DNA of 32,669 bases from an uncultured Thiocystis sp. (GCF_903866365.1 NZ_CAIPNF010000216.1:1-32669), one strand, 5' to 3'. Positions 1 through 8,209 are shown, numbered from the stretch's first letter. The notes: generated from the letters alone by a model not told the origin. Numbers and translations: made by a program.

Positions 1-873
1 AGACCGATCCTGACCACTGGATCTTTCGCAAGCTCGCCCGCTCCTGTCTCTCCTGGTTTCAACGGGGACTGAGAAAACTCCTGCGGTTCGCTGAACTCGG
101 GCGACCCTTGCCCTGCTTTGCACCCTCTGGATGAAACTGATCGGTGGTGAGGAGATGGGACCGATGACCTTGAAGCTGCCGGCCCACTTCTGCATGTCGA
201 GCATGAGGTCGGGGATGTCCAGGAGCGGCAGATCGGCATCCAGGTTGAGCAAGGCGGGCACCATCTCGTTGATGTTGCTGCTCTTGGTGTAGGCGCACAG
301 CTCGATCCCCTGACCTTTCATTCCATAGTTGGCTGGATCGAGACAGGTCTTTTCCATGATCAGCAGACTCTGGGCACCGATGAGTGCCTTGGTCTCCTGG
401 TTGTCTTGGAGTAGATCCTCGCTGCCCTGGATGGGCTGGATCGGCGAGTCGGCGCGGGCGATCAGCATCACCTGGGACGGAAAGGTCGGTTCGAAATAGA
501 GCAGGACTTGCTCGCGCCAAGGCAGCACCGTGAATCCGGTCGCTATCATGTCCCCCTTGATGGGAAAGTCGCCTTCCAGGGTCACGCTGTCGCCCGCGCG
601 CACGACGTTCTTGCCGAGCAGGTCGCGGAACACCGAGTAGAAGTCGCTGTAAACCAGCTTGTAATCCACGTCCAGGAATTTGGCGAATCCCTGGATCAGC
701 TCGGCATCGAAGCCATCCCCGGCACCGGTCACGAAGTTAACATAGCGGATACCCAGGTGGCGTAGCTCGCCTCGGGCCTGGATCTCGGACAGGTCGGCCG
801 CGGCCGTGGCGAGGCTCGCAACGAGCAAGTAAACGAGGAGAATTAAGAGCGAGAGCAGGCGATACGGAGCCAT
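1..873 (-). CDS. Periplasmic solute-binding protein, SBP family 3-like (partial, C-terminus abnormal)
   Basis: This frame starts at ATG 873 and stays open to the left edge, so 291 codons are visible and the stop is outside the window. An N-terminal hydrophobic signal peptide (about residues 5-26, ending in ASLATAAA) leads into ELRHLGIRYVNFVTG and then GDGFDAELIQGFAKFL, the layout of the extracellular solute-binding fold that captures a small ligand in the periplasm. The family-like sequence continues to KVIGPISS at about residue 242. After that the frame becomes rich in Arg and Ser and no longer resembles the usual C-terminal helix and strand, which suggests a junction or frameshift near base 140. 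An AAGGA ribosome-binding site lies about 11 bases before the ATG. It is the first gene after hybD in the same direction but 245 bp away, so it is probably a separate unit. The ligand is unknown. Confidence 0.6.
   Translation of the reverse strand, partial: MAPYRLLSLLILLVYLLVASLATAAADLSEIQARGELRHLGIRYVNFVTGAGDGFDAELIQGFAKFLDVDYKLVYSDFYSVFRDLLGKNVVRAGDSVTLEGDFPIKGDMIATGFTVLPWREQVLLYFEPTFPSQVMLIARADSPIQPIQGSEDLLQDNQETKALIGAQSLLIMEKTCLDPANYGMKGQGIELCAYTKSSNINEMVPALLNLDADLPLLDIPDLMLDMQKWAGSFKVIGPISSPPISFIQRVQSRARVARVQRTAGVFSVPVETRRDRSGRACERSSGQDRS
3..134 (+). CDS. Possible 3' end of a rightward gene (low confidence)
   Basis: A plus-strand frame is open from the left edge and ends with TGA at 132-134. 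Its 43 residues (including DPDHWIFRKLARS and RKLLRFAELGRPLP) have a more protein-like composition than the opposite solute-binding frame over the same bases. If it is real, a gene from the left ends here and the leftward solute-binding gene has lost its true 3' end. I do not recognise the family. It may be chance. Confidence 0.25.
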   Translation, partial: TDPDHWIFRKLARSCLSWFQRGLRKLLRFAELGRPLPCFAPSG

Positions 874-1118
874 TTGTACACCTATCCTTCTCGGCGGCTA
901 GCACGAATAACCTAGACAATTGATGGTTATGCGCGACAATCCGCAGGCCTTCGCCCCCGTCGACACGACACGCCCTAGCGTACATGCGGCGACCCACAAG
1001 CGCGGTGTCGCTTCGTTAAAGCGACCCGACAAAGCCCGGTACTTTTCTCCGACAAGCGAATCAGCGGGGCATGATCGGGGATGAAGGTGGAGCCGTCGGC
1101 GCTCGGGCGATCCTAACG
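874..1118. other. Intergenic region between hybD and the solute-binding gene
   Basis: These 245 bases hold no convincing gene; the open frames here are Arg-rich shadows. A perfect 7-bp hairpin, GTCGCTT with a 5-base loop and AAGCGAC, lies at 1007-1025. It could help end or stabilise the hyb transcript, but it has no T-run. The leader of the solute-binding gene should lie in 874-960; a TTGTCG to TAGGTT pair with 19-base spacing is too weak to call as a promoter. Confidence 0.4.
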
Positions 1119-1658
1119 CTACCGCTCCAGAAGGCGGACGCCCCAGTCCCACAGAAGCGCGCCGACCCTTTCGATCACCTGGGGGAGCGCGTCGGCAACG
1201 GTCGCTGACAACTCAAGATCCAGCTCCATCCGCTCGGGGACGATGCCGATCAGGACGATTTCGCTCGGCGGATAATCGAGCAGCTTGGTCATCGCCAGCA
1301 CGTCGGTGACACCCAGATGATGCACCGAGAGCTTTTCGGACAGGACCGCCCGGATCTCCTCGTCGCGGATCACGGCGATCGAGCCGGGCGGGCGGTCGAG
1401 CGCGATGGCGTCGATCATCAGGATGCGCCGGTAGTCGGCGAACAGCGGTAGCAGATCCATGCCGGAGGTGCCGCCATCGACCAGCGCGATGGCGGGCTCG
1501 AACCGATAGTCGGCTTCGAGTCGACGCAGGACGTGGACGCCCACGCCCTCGTCGCCCAATAGCAGATTGCCCCAGCCGATCAGCAGCACATCGGACAGGT
1601 CGGTGCCCGCTGCGTCAGAAGGTATTGACACGGACGATGTGACTGCGTTCGTTATCAT
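1119..1658 (-). CDS. hybD: Hydrogenase maturation protease HybD
   Basis: This is the endopeptidase that removes the C-terminal tail of the [NiFe] hydrogenase large subunit once nickel has been inserted. The protein has 179 residues. It carries the family opening GWGNLLLGDEGVGVH (residues 28-42). Residues matching the three nickel ligands of E. coli HybD are visible: Glu37 in GDEGVG, Asp83 in MIDAIAL and His113 in SVHHLG. VDGGTSGMDLL at 60-70 is also typical. It follows hybC, its expected substrate gene. The ATG at 1658 gives a 44-base overlap with hybC and about 20 more N-terminal residues than E. coli HybD. In-frame GTG codons at 1631 and 1589 are alternative starts, and none has a clear ribosome-binding site, so the start is uncertain. 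The family assignment is secure. Confidence 0.92.
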   Translation of the reverse strand: MITNAVTSSVSIPSDAAGTDLSDVLLIGWGNLLLGDEGVGVHVLRRLEADYRFEPAIALVDGGTSGMDLLPLFADYRRILMIDAIALDRPPGSIAVIRDEEIRAVLSEKLSVHHLGVTDVLAMTKLLDYPPSEIVLIGIVPERMELDLELSATVADALPQVIERVGALLWDWGVRLLER

Positions 1659-3318
1659 GCAGATGGATGGCGCAGGCCAGACAGGGGTCGAACGAATGCA
1701 CGGTGCGCAGCACCTCCAGCGGACGGTCTTCTTCCAGGATGGGATTGTCGATCAGCGAAGCCTCATAGGGGCCGCGCGCGTCGTTCTGATTACGCGGTCC
1801 GGCGTTCCAGGTCGAGGGCACCACGGCCTGATAGTTCTTGATCTTGCCGTTTTCGATCACGACCCAGTGCGAGAGTACGCCGCGCGGTGCCTCGTGGAAG
1901 CCATAGCCCATGATCTCGCCCTTGGGGAAGGTGGGCGGATTGAAGCTGGTGGTGTCGCCGCTGGCGATGTTGGCGACCAGCGCATGATAGTTTTCGACCA
2001 TCATGTCGTAGAGCACCTGGGTGCGCACGCAGCGGGCCAGATGACGGCCAAGGGTGGAATGCAGGGCGGTCATCGGCACCTGGCCGCCGGTCAGTGCGCC
2101 GATGCGCTCCAGCGCGTGATTGAGATAGCCGATGGTTCCCTCGTGTCCGGCGGCAACCATCGCCAGCACGTTGGCGAGCGGTCCGACCTGCGCCGGCTCA
2201 TTGAGAAATGACGGCGACTTGACCCAGGAATAGGCGGCGTCTTCATTGAAGTCGGTGTAGTCGGGATCGGTTTCGCCTTCATAGGGCGAGCGAGTCCAGT
2301 CGCCCTTGTACCAACTGTGCTTGATGCTCTCCTTGACGTTTTGCTCGAAATAGGGATCGCCGAAGTGGTTGATGGCATGGAATTGACTGAGGTCCGCCCC
2401 CGGAATATAGCCGCCGGGCATGCCGAAATCGGTTCCCTTGGTATCGCGCGGGAAATCGGGTACCGAGAGATAATTCATCACGCCCGCGCCATAGGGCAGC
2501 CAATCGGCATAGAGCGCGGCGATGGCGATGAGGTCGGGCAGATAGACTCGACGAATGAAGCCTTCCAACTCGTCCATCAAGGTCTTGATATAGGCGAGGC
2601 GCTCCATGTTTAGCGCCGACTGATCGTCGGGGTTGATGGCGTTCGCCACGCCGCCGACGGCCAGGTTTTGGATATGCGGTGTCTTGCCGCCCAGGATCGC
2701 GGTGATCTGATTGGACTTGCGTTGATAGTCCATCGCTTCGAGATAATGGGAGACCGCCATCAGATTGGCCTCGGGCGGCAGCTTCATGGCTTTGTGGCCC
2801 CAATAGCCATAGGCGAAGATGCCGAGTTGACCGCTCTCGACCAGCTTCTTGACCCGTGCCTGCACCTCGGCGAAATGGCGCGCGTTGTTGTTGGGCCAAT
2901 CCGATAGGCTCTGCGCCAGCTTCTCGGTCGCCATCGGGTCGGCGCTCAGGGCCGAGACCACGTCGACCCAATCGAGCGCGGACAGATGATAGAAATGGAC
3001 GATATGATCATGGATGCCGTGCGCGGCCACGATCAGGTTGCGGATCAATTGCGCGTTCAATGGGATTTCGAGCTTGAGCGCATCCTCGACCGCGCGCACC
3101 GAGGCGATGGCATGCACCGTCGTACAGACGCCGCAGATGCGTTGCGTATACAGCCAGGCGTCGCGCGGGTCGCGTCCGATCAGAATGGTCTCGATGCCGC
3201 GCCACATCTGCCCGCTCGACCAAGCGTCGACGACCTTGCCATCCTTGATATCGCAATCGATCCGCAAATGACCCTCGATGCGGGTGACTGGATCCACGCA
3301 AATTCGTTTCGTTGTCAT
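1615..3318 (-). CDS. hybC: [NiFe] hydrogenase large subunit HybC
   Basis: This is the catalytic subunit of a periplasmic uptake hydrogenase, holding the Ni-Fe(CN)2CO site that splits H2. It has 567 residues, the normal size. The N-terminal nickel motif RICGVC (Cys62 and Cys65) and the C-terminal motif DPCLACAIH (Cys546, Cys549, His552) provide the four cysteine ligands. Fifteen residues follow His552 and would be cut off by the HybD protease. It has no signal peptide of its own, as expected for a subunit carried through the Tat system by the small subunit. The start ATG 3318 lies one base after the hybB stop. Gene order O-A-B-C-D matches E. coli hydrogenase-2, a group 1 membrane-linked enzyme that normally reduces quinone and can work in reverse. 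Direction in vivo cannot be read from the sequence. Confidence 0.96.
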   Translation of the reverse strand: MTTKRICVDPVTRIEGHLRIDCDIKDGKVVDAWSSGQMWRGIETILIGRDPRDAWLYTQRICGVCTTVHAIASVRAVEDALKLEIPLNAQLIRNLIVAAHGIHDHIVHFYHLSALDWVDVVSALSADPMATEKLAQSLSDWPNNNARHFAEVQARVKKLVESGQLGIFAYGYWGHKAMKLPPEANLMAVSHYLEAMDYQRKSNQITAILGGKTPHIQNLAVGGVANAINPDDQSALNMERLAYIKTLMDELEGFIRRVYLPDLIAIAALYADWLPYGAGVMNYLSVPDFPRDTKGTDFGMPGGYIPGADLSQFHAINHFGDPYFEQNVKESIKHSWYKGDWTRSPYEGETDPDYTDFNEDAAYSWVKSPSFLNEPAQVGPLANVLAMVAAGHEGTIGYLNHALERIGALTGGQVPMTALHSTLGRHLARCVRTQVLYDMMVENYHALVANIASGDTTSFNPPTFPKGEIMGYGFHEAPRGVLSHWVVIENGKIKNYQAVVPSTWNAGPRNQNDARGPYEASLIDNPILEEDRPLEVLRTVHSFDPCLACAIHLHDNERSHIVRVNTF

Positions 3319-3319
3319 C

Positions 3320-4474
3320 TTACCCGCGCCCCTCTAATTTCGCATGCCCGACGGTCAACACCGGCGTCTTTTTGACAAAGAAGAGATACGCCATGATCTC
3401 GATCGCCACGATGCCGAGCGTAATCAGCATTTCGCCGACGCCAGGGAAATAGTACCAACCCGGCCCAGGGTTATAGGCAATCATGAAGGCGTCGAAGCGA
3501 TAGAGCGCCCCGCCCAGCACCACGGCGAGCGCACTCCAGAACAGAACCGTTGGACGCTCGCGCAGACTGCGGTTGAGCAGCGTGACGATAGCGAAGAGAA
3601 ACATCGCTATTTCAGCCGCGAAGAGGAATGGCTCCGATCCCGAGCGCGTCAGTGCCGCGAGATTGCCCGTCATGACGAGATCGCCGATCCGCAGAACCAG
3701 ATACAGCAGCAGCAGCCAGGGAATGACGGCACCAATCCGGGACAGCATGTCGGATTCGAGTTCGCGCTTGAGATTGACCGAGGCATAAAGCGACTCGAAG
3801 ACCACCATGCCATAGCCCATGGCGATGGCCGTGATCAGAAAGAGCAGCGGAATGATGTTGGTCTGCCAGAGCGGATGGACCTTGTCGCCAGCAATAATCA
3901 ACAGCGAGCCGAGCGAGGATTGGTGCATCGTCGGCAGCAGAATGCCCAGTCCAATGAAAAAGAAGAGGACATGGCGCAGTTGACGCAGCAGCCGATTGGC
4001 TTTCATCGCCTCCAGAATGGCTGGGGAGAATTCGATCCAGAGGACCAGCGTATAGAGCGTCACGCAAAAGGCGACTTCGAGCATCACCGAATTGAGATTC
4101 GCGTATTGCGGCAGAAAGACGTTATAGAGCTGCCAATAGCGACCGACATCGATAACGATTGAGATGCCCGCCAGGGTATAGCCAAAAACACTGGTCAGGA
4201 GCGCGACCCGAATGATGGGGTGGAATTGGCCGCGATTGAACACATAGACCAGCAGGGCCATCGCATAACCGCCGCAAGCGATGGCCGTACCAGTGACCAC
4301 GTCATAGGTGATCCACATTCCCCAGGGATAGCCATCGCTGAGATTGGAGACATCGCCGATGCCGAAGATGAACCGGCGAATAATGAAATAGCCGGCGATC
4401 AGCGCCAGAACGCCCATGAAATAGAACTGTCTGGTCAGCAGTTTGCCGCCGATGGGCCGATAGACTTCAGTCAT
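3320..4474 (-). CDS. hybB: Hydrogenase-2 integral membrane subunit HybB (NrfD family)
   Basis: This is a polytopic membrane protein of the NrfD/PsrC/HybB family that exchanges electrons between the ferredoxin subunit HybA and the quinone pool without heme. The start at ATG 4474 (MTEVYRPIGGKLL) overlaps the hybA stop as ATGACTGA. The longer frame upstream of it is an Arg-rich shadow of hybA and was discarded. The protein has 384 residues and about ten hydrophobic segments, for example FYFMGVLALIAGYFII near the N-terminus and MLITLGIVAIEIMAYLFFV near the C-terminus. Its place between hybA and hybC confirms the role. In E. coli Hyd-2 this subunit is needed for energy-coupled H2 metabolism with menaquinone; here the quinone is unknown. 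Confidence 0.93.
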   Translation of the reverse strand: MTEVYRPIGGKLLTRQFYFMGVLALIAGYFIIRRFIFGIGDVSNLSDGYPWGMWITYDVVTGTAIACGGYAMALLVYVFNRGQFHPIIRVALLTSVFGYTLAGISIVIDVGRYWQLYNVFLPQYANLNSVMLEVAFCVTLYTLVLWIEFSPAILEAMKANRLLRQLRHVLFFFIGLGILLPTMHQSSLGSLLIIAGDKVHPLWQTNIIPLLFLITAIAMGYGMVVFESLYASVNLKRELESDMLSRIGAVIPWLLLLYLVLRIGDLVMTGNLAALTRSGSEPFLFAAEIAMFLFAIVTLLNRSLRERPTVLFWSALAVVLGGALYRFDAFMIAYNPGPGWYYFPGVGEMLITLGIVAIEIMAYLFFVKKTPVLTVGHAKLEGRG

Positions 4475-5504
4475 GGCGGCGCGCCTCCGCCTTGGCTTCG
4501 GCCTGATCCTTGTCCTGCTCCGCGGTCGGATCTTCCCGTTCCTCGTGGGTATGCCGATAGGCGGCATAGACCAGTCCGCCCAAGAGGACGGTCGGCGCCA
4601 TCATGCCCTGATAGAGAGTGTGCTGGATGGTCTCCGACAGTTGGGCGCGCGACTCATCGCCGAGCGCCGGGAACCCCAGTTTCTCGAAGGGGACCGCCGC
4701 CATCAGCAGGGATTGGGTACCACCGGTTTCGGTTTCGCCATAGATTTTGGGGTAATACGCGGCGACCTCGGCGGTCCGAGTCGCGCCGCCATCCAGACGG
4801 TTGACGGGATAGTCCTGCCGTTCGCCGGGTTGGAACGTCAGGCGGCGATGGCCTTCGTTCAGCAGGTCGGACACGCGCCCGAAGAGACTGGCACCGGTCG
4901 GGCAGGCCTCGCAGCAGGCCGGAATCGCACCTTCCGCGAGACGATCGGAACACATCTCGCATTTGACGATCTTCGGAAACGGCTTGTCGTATTCGAATTT
5001 CGGGATATTGAACGGACAGGCTAACTGACAGTAACGGCAGCCGATACAGGCATCGGGGTTATAGCGCACGGCGCCGGTCACCGGATCCTTGGTCAGGGCG
5101 CTGACCGGGCAGGCCGAGACGCAATTGGGGTCGACGCAATGCATGCAGTTGCGCTTGACGAAGCTGAAGCCATCCAGCTCGCGGTCCTTCACCTCGGCTG
5201 TACCGTTGGTGTAGACCTTGATCTTATTCAGCGTCCGGCTGCCGAGGTCGTTATCGGCATCCCACACGCCGCTGACGCCGTGGGCCTGTTCGAGCGGGGT
5301 GTCATGGGCCATGGGTTTCGCGTTGGCCTCCTTGCAGCCGACCTCGCAGGCTTTGCAGCCGATGCAGAGCGTGGCGTCATAGAGAATTCCGACGGCATCG
5401 GGCGACAGTTCCCTGGGCGGTCGCGCCTGGGCCGTGGGAGCGGTCAATGCCGTCGCGGCACCAGCGAACACGACCTTGAAAAACTCGCGACGATCGATGT
5501 TCAT
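4467..5504 (-). CDS. hybA: Hydrogenase-2 iron-sulfur electron-transfer subunit HybA
   Basis: This 345-residue periplasmic protein carries electrons from the hydrogenase small subunit to HybB. A Tat signal is visible at the N-terminus (DRREFFKVVFAGAA). Four cysteine groups follow: CIGCKACEVGCK (Cys47, 50, 53, 57), CMHCVDPNCVSACP, CIGCRYCQLACP, and CEMC with a later CCEACP. These fit four [4Fe-4S] clusters, as in other HybA/DmsB-type subunits. A C-terminal hydrophobic stretch (MMAPTVLLGGLVYAAYR) would anchor it, followed by a charged tail rich in Glu, Asp and Lys. The start overlaps the hybO stop as ATGA and has a strong AGGAGGG ribosome-binding site, so translation is coupled and the start is secure. 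Confidence 0.95.
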   Translation of the reverse strand: MNIDRREFFKVVFAGAATALTAPTAQARPPRELSPDAVGILYDATLCIGCKACEVGCKEANAKPMAHDTPLEQAHGVSGVWDADNDLGSRTLNKIKVYTNGTAEVKDRELDGFSFVKRNCMHCVDPNCVSACPVSALTKDPVTGAVRYNPDACIGCRYCQLACPFNIPKFEYDKPFPKIVKCEMCSDRLAEGAIPACCEACPTGASLFGRVSDLLNEGHRRLTFQPGERQDYPVNRLDGGATRTAEVAAYYPKIYGETETGGTQSLLMAAVPFEKLGFPALGDESRAQLSETIQHTLYQGMMAPTVLLGGLVYAAYRHTHEEREDPTAEQDKDQAEAKAEARRHD

Positions 5505-6715
5505 TGGTTTCCCTCCTCTTCGGTCTTGGATTCGGTCGAGGATGCAGTCTCGGTCTCAAGCTGCTTGAGTTGCTTGTGGGCACCCAGGGCGTACACCATC
5601 GCTCCGCCGCCAATCGCTCCGGCAACCGCCGCCGCGCCAGCGGTGACACCTCCCGCATGCTCGGTAAAGATCTCCGGGAACAACGACGGCGGCCTCACCG
5701 ACTCGACATCCGACTGTTCGTGCAATGCCTTGTGGAAGCCGACGCCCTGCTCGGCGCAGCCGAAACAGGGATGGCCGATCCCGACCGGCCAGGTATTGGC
5801 ACCGACATCGCCGAACTCGATGGCGGGACAATTGGCATAGGTCTCTGGCCCCTTGCACCCGAGCTTGTAGAGACACCAGCCCTGACGATGGCCTTCGTCG
5901 CCGAACTGCTCGGCAAAGCGGGCGGCGTCGAAATGCGGCCGGCGTTCGCAGTTGTCGTGGATCAGGCGCCCATAGGCGAAGGTCGGGCGACCCTTGGCAT
6001 CGACCTCGGGCAGTTTCTTGAGGGTCAGGTAATAGAGCACGGTCGACAGCAGGTTGTAGGGCGAGGCGGGACAGCCGGGCAGATTGATGACGGGCAGCGC
6101 GGTGCCATCGGCCTTGACGATGCCTTCGCGCGTCAGGGCTTCCTGCAGGCCGACCGCCTCGGTGGGATTCGGCGCGGCGCTCTGCACCCCGCCCCAGGAG
6201 GCGCAGGAACCGATCGCGACCGCCGCCACGGCATGCGGCGCGATTTCGTGCAACAACTGCTGCGGCGTCTTGCGCCCGATCTTGCAGTAGATGCCACCGT
6301 CGCGCATGGGCACCGAGCCCTCGACGACCAGGATGAACTGGCCCTTGTTCTTTTCCAGTGACTCGTGCAGCGCCTGCTCGGCCTGATGACCGGCGGCGGC
6401 CATCAGGGTCTCCGAATAATCCAGCGAGATCAGATCCAGAATCAGCGTCTCGACGGCGGGATGCGTGGCGCGCAGCAGGGATTCGGTGCAGCCCGTGCAT
6501 TCCTGGAAATGCAGCCAGATCACGGTCGGGCGCGCCTGGCTCTGCTCCAGGGCCGCAAGAACCTGCCCGGACATGCCGAATGGCAGCCCCATGGCGGCGG
6601 TGATCCCAAGGGTGAACTTGAGGAAACCGCGCCGACTGATCCCCCGGATATCCAACTGATCCGCCAGGTAAGGTCCAATGGCCGTTTCATTCGGAAAAGT
6701 GTCAACTTCTTTCAT
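5501..6715 (-). CDS. hybO: [NiFe] hydrogenase small subunit HybO
   Basis: This is the small subunit that wires the Ni-Fe site to HybA through three iron-sulfur clusters. The Tat motif SRRGFLKF at residues 27-34 sends the folded HybO-HybC pair to the periplasm. Cluster-binding cysteines are visible in ECTGCTES (Cys73, Cys76), IGSCASWGG, NLPGCPASP, HDNCERR, CLYKLGCKG, YANCP and GHPCFGC. A hydrophobic Gly/Ala-rich segment at about 351-375 is the usual C-terminal membrane anchor. A charged tail (ESKTEEEGNQ) follows. The length of 404 residues is slightly above E. coli HybO. It is the first gene of the hyb operon; the ATG at 6715 has an AAGG-type ribosome-binding site. The preceding 549-bp region is shared with the divergent cytochrome genes. 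Confidence 0.96.
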   Translation of the reverse strand: MKEVDTFPNETAIGPYLADQLDIRGISRRGFLKFTLGITAAMGLPFGMSGQVLAALEQSQARPTVIWLHFQECTGCTESLLRATHPAVETLILDLISLDYSETLMAAAGHQAEQALHESLEKNKGQFILVVEGSVPMRDGGIYCKIGRKTPQQLLHEIAPHAVAAVAIGSCASWGGVQSAAPNPTEAVGLQEALTREGIVKADGTALPVINLPGCPASPYNLLSTVLYYLTLKKLPEVDAKGRPTFAYGRLIHDNCERRPHFDAARFAEQFGDEGHRQGWCLYKLGCKGPETYANCPAIEFGDVGANTWPVGIGHPCFGCAEQGVGFHKALHEQSDVESVRPPSLFPEIFTEHAGGVTAGAAAVAGAIGGGAMVYALGAHKQLKQLETETASSTESKTEEEGNQ

Positions 6716-7264
6716 GGATACCGCCTTGCCGCCAGGAGCGCCATCTGGATTCTGATGGTCGATCCGAGCCTGCGGATCGACACCGGGCCTAGTTTCAAAG
6801 TTAGTAATAATATTCTTATGTACTAGAATAGTTATAAGCCCAATTTCTTAAATTGTCTAATCATCGACGGCTCAATGTGTGAGCCTGATCAAAGGAGCGA
6901 CACGACGTGCGGTGGGGCGGCGAGAAACCGAATGAAATACTGCGGATAAAGACTGAATGGAATACTGTTCTATTTGGCCGAGCTTTTCGGTCAATTATCA
7001 TTAACGCCGATTTAAATTGATCTCTTCATGGTCCATCAATGATGATTGTCACTGCGTCCTTTTGGTCTCCATGGTGAATTGAGAGCCGAGCCGAGAGCAG
7101 CGAACCCTACTGCCAGACTGACCGGGACGCCATGGCAACCAACCGGGCTTTCCGCGGTCGTGAACCCGATGTACAACTTGCGGTGACTAACCTGCGATGA
7201 CGAACCTGTCCGCGAATCTAACCAGCATGCGCAATCCCAACCTCCAACCCAGGGCGGTTTTTTT
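6716..7264. promoter_or_regulatory. Divergent control region between hybO and the multiheme cytochrome operon
   Basis: These 549 bases hold no believable gene and must carry promoters for both directions. An AT-rich core lies at about 6793-6860. Several ordered signals are visible. An imperfect direct repeat GAATGAAATACTG / GAATGGAATACTG sits at 6930-6942 and 6955-6967. An inverted repeat GGCTCA-N5-TGAGCC sits at 6869-6885, and ATTGAT-N13-ATCAAT at 7016-7040. A direct repeat TGACTAACCTG / TGACGAACCTG sits at 7184-7194 and 7198-7208, with a 14-base period. No consensus sigma-54 or FNR site was found. I could not fix the -10 and -35 boxes. That these are regulator sites is inference. Confidence 0.5.
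6758..6781 (-). promoter_or_regulatory. 9-bp palindrome in the hybO leader
   Basis: GTCGATCCG, a six-base loop AGCCTG, and CGGATCGAC form a perfect 9-bp inverted repeat 43-66 bases upstream of the hybO ATG. It could be an operator or an mRNA hairpin that stabilises the leader. There is no T-run next to it, so a terminator is unlikely. Confidence 0.5.
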
Positions 7265-8209
7265 TTGACAAACCTTGCCTTGAGTGGGGCGCTGTTACTG
7301 ACACTCATCGCCGTGGCGACCCCCGCCGCGAGCGGGTCGCCGGCAACCGAGAATAAGTCCTGTCTGCGTTGTCATGCCATGGCGACGCTGGCCTATCGCG
7401 ACCCAGGAACGGGCGACATTGTCGATCTCGCGGTCAACCCGCATGCGCTGTCGCATTCGGTTCACGGAGAAATCGACTGCATCGATTGCCATGAGGGGGA
7501 CTTCGGCCGTTATCCGCACCCAGCGGACGCCGCGAACGAGACACTCTCCTGTGTCGGTTGTCATGAGAAAGACGATACGAAGGACGATACGAAGGACGAT
7601 ACGAAGGACAACATCGCGCGCTTCAAGTCGATCGATGCCGAATATGCCGAGAGCGTCCACGCGACATCCGACTCCGCCGAGGCCGAGGGATTCAGTTGCC
7701 ATTCCTGCCACGATCCGCATGGCTTCCGCGCCTCACAGGTCGGCGAGGAAATTGCGGCCATCGTCCGCGACGATAACCAGGTCTGTCTGTCCTGCCACGA
7801 GAAGGTGCGCGATCCACTGAGCGACCCGCATGCCTGGCTACCCAACCGGGAAAAACATTGGAATGCCGTGCGCTGTCTCGACTGTCACACACCCTTATCG
7901 GACAATGGGAAAACGGTCTCGCATCAGGTTTTGAAGGCGGAAGACAGCAACCGGGACTGCGTCAACTGTCACTCCCGGGAGTCCAGTCTGCTGAACCGAC
8001 TCTATCAATATCGGTCGGAAGAAGATCTGGCGACCAAAGGCTGGCTCAACAAGGCGGTCTTCAACGATGCCTATGTGGTCGGCATGAGCCGTAACGCCAC
8101 GCTCGACCTCCTCGGCCTGATCGTCACTGGTCTAACGCTGCTGGTGTTGGCCGCGCATGGCTTCGGGCGTTACAAAGCCTACCAACGGACCAAGGGGAAA
8201 CCAGAATGA
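7265..8209 (+). CDS. Membrane-anchored seven-heme cytochrome c
   Basis: This 314-residue protein has seven CXXCH heme sites: residues 33-37, 72-76, 96-100, 145-149, 174-178, 204-208 and 232-236. An N-terminal signal (ALSGALLLTLIAVATPAASG) exports it and a C-terminal helix at about 279-297 (LDLLGLIVTGLTLLVLAAHGF) anchors it, so the hemes face the periplasm. The start is TTG at 7265: no ATG or GTG exists in frame before the upstream stop at 7184, and AGGGCGG lies eight bases before it. Residues 103-114 are three exact copies of DDTK. Its stop overlaps the start of the cytochrome b gene as ATGA, so the two are translationally coupled. The most likely role is an electron wire between the cytochrome b and the eight-heme cytochrome. 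I do not recognise a named ortholog. Confidence 0.9.
   Translation: MTNLALSGALLLTLIAVATPAASGSPATENKSCLRCHAMATLAYRDPGTGDIVDLAVNPHALSHSVHGEIDCIDCHEGDFGRYPHPADAANETLSCVGCHEKDDTKDDTKDDTKDNIARFKSIDAEYAESVHATSDSAEAEGFSCHSCHDPHGFRASQVGEEIAAIVRDDNQVCLSCHEKVRDPLSDPHAWLPNREKHWNAVRCLDCHTPLSDNGKTVSHQVLKAEDSNRDCVNCHSRESSLLNRLYQYRSEEDLATKGWLNKAVFNDAYVVGMSRNATLDLLGLIVTGLTLLVLAAHGFGRYKAYQRTKGKPE
7571..7606 (+). repeat. Three perfect 12-bp tandem repeats inside the cytochrome gene
   Basis: The unit GACGATACGAAG occurs three times head to tail and in frame, encoding DDTK three times between heme sites 3 and 4 of the seven-heme cytochrome. Unit gain or loss would keep the reading frame, so length may vary between strains. 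Confidence 0.95.

Noticed and set aside
737-1152. Two minus-strand frames between the solute-binding gene and hybD
   Set aside because: They overlap each other and the real genes, and their composition is that of non-coding frames.
7016-7040. FNR-type site (TTGAT and ATCAA arms)
   Set aside because: The arms are 13 bases apart rather than four, so it does not fit the FNR consensus; kept only as an inverted repeat.
7265-7270. TTGACA at the start of the cytochrome gene as a -35 box
   Set aside because: No -10 box lies 16-18 bases downstream, and the position is inside the signal peptide coding sequence.
7036-7308. 90-codon minus-strand frame in the hyb/cytochrome gap
   Set aside because: It overlaps the start of the cytochrome gene, has no recognisable domain and no ribosome-binding site; the gap is better explained as regulatory DNA.
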